Of a stretch of 64,000 bases of DNA, positions 53,338 through 64,000 are shown in pieces. The stretch spans positions 2,376,501 to 2,440,500 of the forward strand of contig NC_018515.1 in the NCBI RefSeq assembly GCF_000231385.2. The letters run 5' to 3'. The position numbers were made by a program, and so were the translations under genes. The DNA comes from Desulfosporosinus meridiei DSM 13257 (GTDB taxonomy: Bacteria > Bacillota > Desulfitobacteriia > Desulfitobacteriales > Desulfitobacteriaceae). Position 1 is the stretch's first letter, and each line of letters opens with the position of its first letter. Below the pieces are notes generated by a model. That model did no database searches and had not been told where the DNA came from. It was given only the letters and a program-made list of their open reading frames with translations.

Positions 53338-54108
53338 ATGATGATAAAATTGAAAATCATAATCTCTCCAGCGAAGAAAATGAATTTTGACGGGGATTTC
53401 CTCCCGCCTCGCCAAGCCCCTGTCTACCTGGATAAAACCCAAAAATTAAAAGAATATCTCCAAAGCCTTACCTATGACGAACTGAAAAAATTGCTTTGTT
53501 GCAACGATGAAATTGCCAGGCTGAACTATGAACGCTATCAAAGACTGGATTTGTGGGGGTACACAAACCCAGCCATTTTAGCCTACGATGGCATTCAGTA
53601 TAAGTACATGGCCCCGCAGGTATTTGAGGGAGACTATTATGACTACATTGAAGATCGTCTGCGAATTTTATCTGGATTTTATGGGATATTGAAACCTTTT
53701 GATGGAGTTGTACCCTACCGCTTAGAAATGCAGGCAAAGCTGAAAACAGCCGTCTGTCACAATCTATATGAATTTTGGCAAGACGACATCTACCGGGACT
53801 TAACCCTGAATGATACCACGATTTTGAATCTTGCTTCGGCTGAATACAGTAAAACTGTTGCGAAATACCTAACTGCCGACGTCAATTATGTTAGCTGTAA
53901 ATTTGGCGAGCTGATCGGTGGTAAAGTTATCGAAAAAGGAGTTTATGTGAAAATGGCTCGCGGTGAAATGGTGCGTTTCATGGCAGAAAACGCTGTTGAT
54001 GATTTGGCTGAAATCAAAGAGTTTAATAGACTTGGTTTCGAGTATAAGGATGAGTTATCGGATAAGAATACATTTGTCTTTGTGAAGGTTACAAGTAAAT
54101 TTAAATAA
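53338..54108 (+). CDS. yaaA: Peroxide stress protein YaaA (DUF328)
   Basis: Starts with KIIISPAKKMN and has YDGIQYKYMAPQVF, GFYGILKPFDGVVPYRLEMQ and the C-terminal KEFNRLGFEYKDELS, all diagnostic of YaaA. The E. coli protein lowers free iron during peroxide stress and has DNA-binding ability. 256 aa. The start region has AGGA before ATGATG; an alternative TTG slightly inside is possible. It separates the two related surface-domain genes and has its own terminator, so it seems an unrelated insertion between them. Confidence 0.93.
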   Translation: MMIKLKIIISPAKKMNFDGDFLPPRQAPVYLDKTQKLKEYLQSLTYDELKKLLCCNDEIARLNYERYQRLDLWGYTNPAILAYDGIQYKYMAPQVFEGDYYDYIEDRLRILSGFYGILKPFDGVVPYRLEMQAKLKTAVCHNLYEFWQDDIYRDLTLNDTTILNLASAEYSKTVAKYLTADVNYVSCKFGELIGGKVIEKGVYVKMARGEMVRFMAENAVDDLAEIKEFNRLGFEYKDELSDKNTFVFVKVTSKFK

Positions 54109-54137
54109 TGGAACATGTGTCTAAGAAAATTTGAAAT

Positions 54138-54176
54138 CAACCCTTATCGTTTTGACGGTGAGGGTTGTTATTTTTT
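54138..54176 (+). terminator. Terminator after yaaA
   Basis: CAACCCT (54138-54144) and AGGGTTG (54161-54167) with further pairing inside, then TTATTTTTT. The collagen-like gene therefore needs its own promoter. Confidence 0.8.
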
Positions 54177-54290
54177 GTGAGAATGACACCAAGCGAGTCG
54201 TAAAGGCGTAACTTAACGCAGCTTGAACATAACAAATTTTGAACAAGTTTAATAGAATATATGAAAAAAAGAATATACAAATCAATATAA

Positions 54291-60803
<6,513 letters not shown>

Positions 60804-60822
60804 AAAACATTAGCCTTCGATT

Positions 60823-60850
60823 CAAATGCGACCCTAAAGGGTCGCATTTG
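60823..60850 (+). terminator. Hairpin ending the collagen-like gene
   Basis: CAAATGCGACCC (60823-60834) and its exact complement (60839-60850) flank a TAAA loop. The following sequence is only moderately T-rich. Confidence 0.7.
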
Positions 60851-60938
60851 TACTATTCAGCGTATCCAATTTCAAAGGAAGGATATGACATTCACTTGTC
60901 GAAATGATCTGATAATCAAGAGAATGGAGGAGGTTGCC

Positions 60939-61697
60939 ATGAAAAAAGAAACCATCCGAGGATTAAACGGTTACGATATCCCGTGCGTGAACAATTTAAG
61001 TGGTGGGGAGAGGAGGATCGTTATCATTAGCCATGGACTCGGCAGCAGCAAGGAAAGTCCGACGGCTAAGTCTATGGCGGCAGCACTGTCGGAACACAGC
61101 ATTGGGAGTTTCAGCTTTGATTTTCCCGCCCATGGCGACAGTCCTGTGGACGGCGAGCTGCTTAGGATACCCAACTGTCTGAACGACCTTTCTGCGGTAG
61201 AAGCCCATGTGCGTGTGCTCGGTACCAAGGCGGATATCGCCTACTTCTCATCCAGCTTCGGAGCATACATCAATCTGATCTATCTGGCGACACGCACCCC
61301 TCTGGGCAAGAAATCTTTCTTACGCTGTGCGGCAGTGGATATGCCGGGGCTGTTTCGGAACAGTACTTCCCCGGAGCAGTATACTCAGCTAAAGGAGCAG
61401 GGCTACATTATACCGGACTTTGACTACATTCGCCCTCTGAAGTTCACCAGGGAATTCTATGCCGACTTAGAGGAACATGATGTGTTCAAACTCTGCCGGC
61501 GGGAAATGGCGCTGATAGAGATGATCCACGGTGACGCCGACGAGACAGCCTCAGTGGTGGACGTGCGGCGTTTTGCACAGCAGTTCGGAGCAAGGTTAAC
61601 TGAAGTCAAAGGTGCCGATCATCGTATTATGACTCCGGGCGGCTTGAAGCAGGTCATCGAGACTGCGGTACGGTTTTTCACAGCAAAAGAAGGCTAA
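60939..61697 (+). CDS. Alpha/beta hydrolase (S33-like)
   Basis: A 252-aa alpha/beta-hydrolase fold protein: oxyanion segment VIISHGLGSSKES, SFDFPAHGDS, the nucleophile elbow YFSSSFGAYI (Ser in SxSxG-like form, one residue off the usual GxSxG), the acid in HGDADETA and the His in GADHRIM. No signal peptide. I chose ATG 60939 with ATGGAGGAGGTTGCC upstream rather than the longer frame at 60885. The substrate is unknown; esterase or peptidase are alternatives. It is not obviously part of the collagen locus. Confidence 0.85.
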   Translation: MKKETIRGLNGYDIPCVNNLSGGERRIVIISHGLGSSKESPTAKSMAAALSEHSIGSFSFDFPAHGDSPVDGELLRIPNCLNDLSAVEAHVRVLGTKADIAYFSSSFGAYINLIYLATRTPLGKKSFLRCAAVDMPGLFRNSTSPEQYTQLKEQGYIIPDFDYIRPLKFTREFYADLEEHDVFKLCRREMALIEMIHGDADETASVVDVRRFAQQFGARLTEVKGADHRIMTPGGLKQVIETAVRFFTAKEG

Positions 61698-62132
61698 GTC
61701 TATCAAATTTTCTGCGAATCCACCTGTAAGATCAACTGCGAACGAGGAGAAGAATATGAAATTCAGTTTAATGAGCTATGAAGGTGTTTGCCTCCATATT
61801 CCTGTTCAAAAATATGGGAGGAACGCCAAAGGCCTTTAGATTTGCTGAAAAAATGCTGGGGTGGGGAGGGGAGACTCGGGTGAAGATATTTCCGAATTGA
61901 CCGAGCTTTTACCAGAAAAAGTGGCGGACATGAAAGATCAATTATTTTCCCATACTCAATAGGTAGAGTCCAATTCTTGCAATGAATGATTAGAATCCGG
62001 CAGTTTTGATGACTAATTCTCAAAACTGCCGGATTTACAAACTCGTGGATGAGATGGGATGGGATGGTCACACTATAGAGCAAAACCTACGTGATAAGAT
62101 GACTATTGAGGACACTTGCCATAATTGAATCC
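61698..62132. other. Gap with a 27-aa frame and a possible gene relic
   Basis: A 28-codon frame at 61756-61839 has a fair ribosome site (GAGGAGAAGAAT) but no recognised product. A later piece (about 61880-61963) reads DISELTELLPEKVADMKDQL, reminiscent of the C-terminal end of sulfatases (low confidence). Together they suggest a decayed gene. A strong terminator at 61994-62035 follows. Confidence 0.35.
61994..62035. terminator. Strong hairpin with 16-bp arms
   Basis: AATCCGGCAGTTTTGA (61994-62009) and its exact complement (62020-62035). It can serve the minus-strand oxidoreductase operon or the decayed plus-strand gene. Confidence 0.75.
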
Positions 62133-63326
62133 CTATCCCTGCACCCAGGCATCCTGTTCATACCCTCGTTGACCCCAATAGCCAATATGATCTTCTTCAA
62201 TTAACTCAATCCGATTCAGCCATTTGACAGATTTATAAGCATACATCTGAGGAACTATTAATCTAACCGGACCACCCAGGTCCTTCGGAATGGGCTGGCC
62301 ATCGTGCAGCACCGCTACTATGATGTCGTCCATATCAGCTTGCTGCAAAGTAAGCGAGTCCGTATACACGCCATCCCCGGAGTAGAGCTTGACCACCCTC
62401 GCCTCTGCCTTAACTGCAGCTTTCGCCAACAGTTCTTTAAGAGGGATGCCTTCCCAGGTATTGTTATATACCGACCAGCCTGTAACGCAGTGAAAATTGC
62501 TGACTTGCACAGAACGCTTGAGGGCGACAAACTCCTCCCAATTCCAGGTTATTGGTTTTTCTACCAATCCATTAAGTGTAAAAAACCAGTTATCATTGGT
62601 AAAGTAGGGAAGCCTGGTGACTGAATAGCTGCGAAAGGAACCACTGGCTCCTCCGCCAACCGGTGGAGACGAATCTGCTGATGGTTGAGGAACCGGCAGC
62701 AGCCGGTTAGCTTCCTCTTCATTTTCCGCCCGGTCTGGCCCTGACCCGAGGTCACCGATCCACTTGATCAGAGCAGGGGCAACTGAAATGGCCAAGCCAG
62801 CACCGATGACGGTGCGAAGGAAGTCTTTACGGGTGTAGAACCGTCCGTAACCCTCGCTTTGATGCTGCCGGAGGTTCTTAAGCCGGCCGAGCTTTATTAA
62901 AGAATGATAAAGGATCAAGGGAAGCCCAATCCAAATTAACACATCATGAACCAGCAGGGCTGCATTGGAAACCGCCGGCCCCATAGCTTGGAACTGCCAC
63001 AAAAGAACTCCCGAGCTAAACCAGCCTATAATTAACCATAGAACAACAATAATATGCAAACGCTGCCAAGGCTTACCCTTAAGCATCTGCCAGTGTCTGG
63101 CTGCTGACCCCAAGTAAGCTAGCCCCGGAAGAATTGAGACCAAGCCGATAATGATATGCAGCCACTTGATCCAGATCTTAGCTTCCCCCAGCAGCTCTTT
63201 CCAGGAACTGCTGAATAGCAAGAGCCCGGAAAATACCAACAACGCTACGAGCAAGGCGTTCCAATGATGGAGTAAAGCCAGCCTTTTAGCGAAGCCATTG
63301 ACCTTTTCTTGGCACCCATTAGACAT
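62133..63326 (-). CDS. Cytochrome b-type membrane domain fused to sulfite-oxidase-type Mo-cofactor domain
   Basis: Residues 1-165 have four membrane helices with histidines placed as in di-haem cytochrome b561-like proteins (LHHWN, WLHIIIG, LVHDVL, LYHSLI). A linker with RKDFLR and a fifth hydrophobic stretch follows. Residues ~225-390 form a molybdopterin oxidoreductase domain of the sulfite oxidase/YedY type with the Mo-ligand Cys in NFHCVTGWSV and GGPVRLIVPQMYAYKSVKW. The protein would couple an outward-facing Mo centre to the quinone pool through haem b in one chain. The substrate is unknown. 397 aa. The start follows GAGGAGGAATTGGGTGA, 21 bp after the kinase gene, so they are co-transcribed. 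Confidence 0.88.
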   Translation of the reverse strand: MSNGCQEKVNGFAKRLALLHHWNALLVALLVFSGLLLFSSSWKELLGEAKIWIKWLHIIIGLVSILPGLAYLGSAARHWQMLKGKPWQRLHIIVVLWLIIGWFSSGVLLWQFQAMGPAVSNAALLVHDVLIWIGLPLILYHSLIKLGRLKNLRQHQSEGYGRFYTRKDFLRTVIGAGLAISVAPALIKWIGDLGSGPDRAENEEEANRLLPVPQPSADSSPPVGGGASGSFRSYSVTRLPYFTNDNWFFTLNGLVEKPITWNWEEFVALKRSVQVSNFHCVTGWSVYNNTWEGIPLKELLAKAAVKAEARVVKLYSGDGVYTDSLTLQQADMDDIIVAVLHDGQPIPKDLGGPVRLIVPQMYAYKSVKWLNRIELIEEDHIGYWGQRGYEQDAWVQG

Positions 63327-63347
63327 TCACCCAATTCCTCCTCTCAA

Positions 63348-64000
63348 TTAGTCCCCTTTGGGCAACGTGAACCAAAAGCAGCTTCCGCTTCCCGGTCGAC
63401 TAATCACTCCGATTTCTCCGCCTTGCTGTAGAACCAGGGATTTTGCAATTGCCAGCCCTAACCCCGATCCGCCCTCTGAACGGCTGCGAGAAGGATCAAG
63501 CCTGTAAAAGCGTTCAAATATCTGTTCTTTTGCTTGCTCAGGAACCCCTTTTCCTTGGTCAGTAACACTAACCCGAACAAAACCCTTTGCTACATCATCT
63601 ACTTCGATGCCGATAATTCCATTTCTGGGAGAATGCCGGATAGCATTCTCTAACAGATTCTGGATAATTCGTTGAACCTGCTGCGGAACCATCTGACAGC
63701 GCAGGAATTGTTCAGGTAACTTCACCTGGAGGTCAAGGGCCTTGTCCTCCAGCAACTTGGCAAAGCGGGGAAGCAGTTCTATCAGCACATCATCTAAAAG
63801 TGCCGACACAGCTTCCTGAGATCGTTCCTCAGCATCCAGTATCGACAACTCAAAAAGATCCTGAATCAAAGTTCCCAGTCTCAGTGATTCGCTTCGGATG
63901 GTTGCCAGATAGCGCCGGAAGGTTTCCTCATCCTCTACTATTCCATCCTCTAATGCTTCCACATAAGACTGCACAGAGGCCAAGGGAGTCCGCAAATCAT
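63348..64000 (-). CDS. Sensor histidine kinase, C-terminal part (runs off window)
   Basis: The frame is open to the window edge; it reads (H)DLRTPLASVQSY at the H-box, with the phosphoacceptor His just outside. The N-box NLLENAIRHS, G1 DQGKGVP, F-box ERFYRLD and G2 GGSGLGLAIAK are complete. It is of the BaeS/PhoR-like membrane kinase class by H-box style. It shares an operon with the cytochrome b/Mo oxidoreductase, so the two-component system may control that enzyme; the response regulator is expected just outside. At least 217 residues. Confidence 0.9.
   Translation of the reverse strand, partial: DLRTPLASVQSYVEALEDGIVEDEETFRRYLATIRSESLRLGTLIQDLFELSILDAEERSQEAVSALLDDVLIELLPRFAKLLEDKALDLQVKLPEQFLRCQMVPQQVQRIIQNLLENAIRHSPRNGIIGIEVDDVAKGFVRVSVTDQGKGVPEQAKEQIFERFYRLDPSRSRSEGGSGLGLAIAKSLVLQQGGEIGVISRPGSGSCFWFTLPKGD

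Overview
The window looks like a chromosomal segment of a low-to-moderate GC, spore-forming anaerobic Firmicute, most likely a Desulfosporosinus/Desulfitobacterium-type member of the Peptococcaceae. This assignment is inference. It rests on AGGAGG-type ribosome sites, an L-box lysine riboswitch in front of dapA, DUF4317, DUF1659/DUF2922 and DUF3231 families, ACR3/ArsM arsenic genes, a WtpA-like oxyanion-binding protein, and a cytochrome b/sulfite-oxidase-type fusion. No rRNA, tRNA, CRISPR array or complete insertion sequence was found.

Layout. 1-6 kb: 3' end of a sensor kinase, a small zinc-ribbon-like protein, DUF4317, a lone tyrosine recombinase, an Fe-S aldo/keto reductase and a decayed PhoU-domain fragment. 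6.2-13.3 kb: a purine-type salvage operon (amidohydrolase, BMP lipoprotein, two-domain ABC ATPase, two permeases) with a MerR-type promoter at its head and a MerR/GyrI-like regulator at its end. 13.3-16.6 kb: sfsA, an SDR lacking its catalytic lysine, a membrane protein and a rhodanese lipoprotein. 16.9-20.2 kb: lysine riboswitch, dapA and an aconitase-superfamily hydro-lyase pair. 20.2-22.8 kb: corA, tag and a diguanylate cyclase. 22.8-27.7 kb: an arsenic island (SigZ-like sigma factor, arsM, a MITE-like element, arsR, acr3, a truncated arsC, an ArsP-like permease, a CxxC thioredoxin-like protein).

27.8-30.4 kb: a minus-strand operon of a TauE/SafE permease, a 73-aa protein, a PadR regulator and a WtpA/ModA-like binding protein without a signal peptide. 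31-37 kb: two chemoreceptors, the second behind a Fur-box-like site, with an accC remnant, a DUF2922/DUF1659 pair and a DUF3102 protein between them. 37.6-47.6 kb: a YcdB/SLH surface protein, several small regulators with membrane partners (PadR/membrane protein, WYL/GyrI-like, TetR/SMR), an OafA-type acyltransferase, a dead aldo/keto reductase that keeps an intact MerR-type promoter, and a metallophosphoesterase.

47.8-60.8 kb is the most distinctive part. It holds a DUF3231 protein, two GT4 and one GT2 glycosyltransferases, a TasA-like protein without a signal peptide, a standalone beta-rich domain, yaaA, and a 2166-residue collagen-like protein. That protein has about 638 Gly-X-Y triplets built on a 36-bp repeat; its N-terminal domain is a paralogue of the standalone protein. 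I read this as a glycosylated, BclA-like spore-surface filament locus. Past it come an alpha/beta hydrolase, a cytochrome b-Mo-cofactor oxidoreductase fusion, and the 3' part of another sensor kinase that leaves the window.

Decay is frequent (PhoU domain, arsC, accC, aldo/keto reductase, WYL remnant). Two long palindromes 31 kb apart share the same core and outer arms but have different, internally complementary middle segments.
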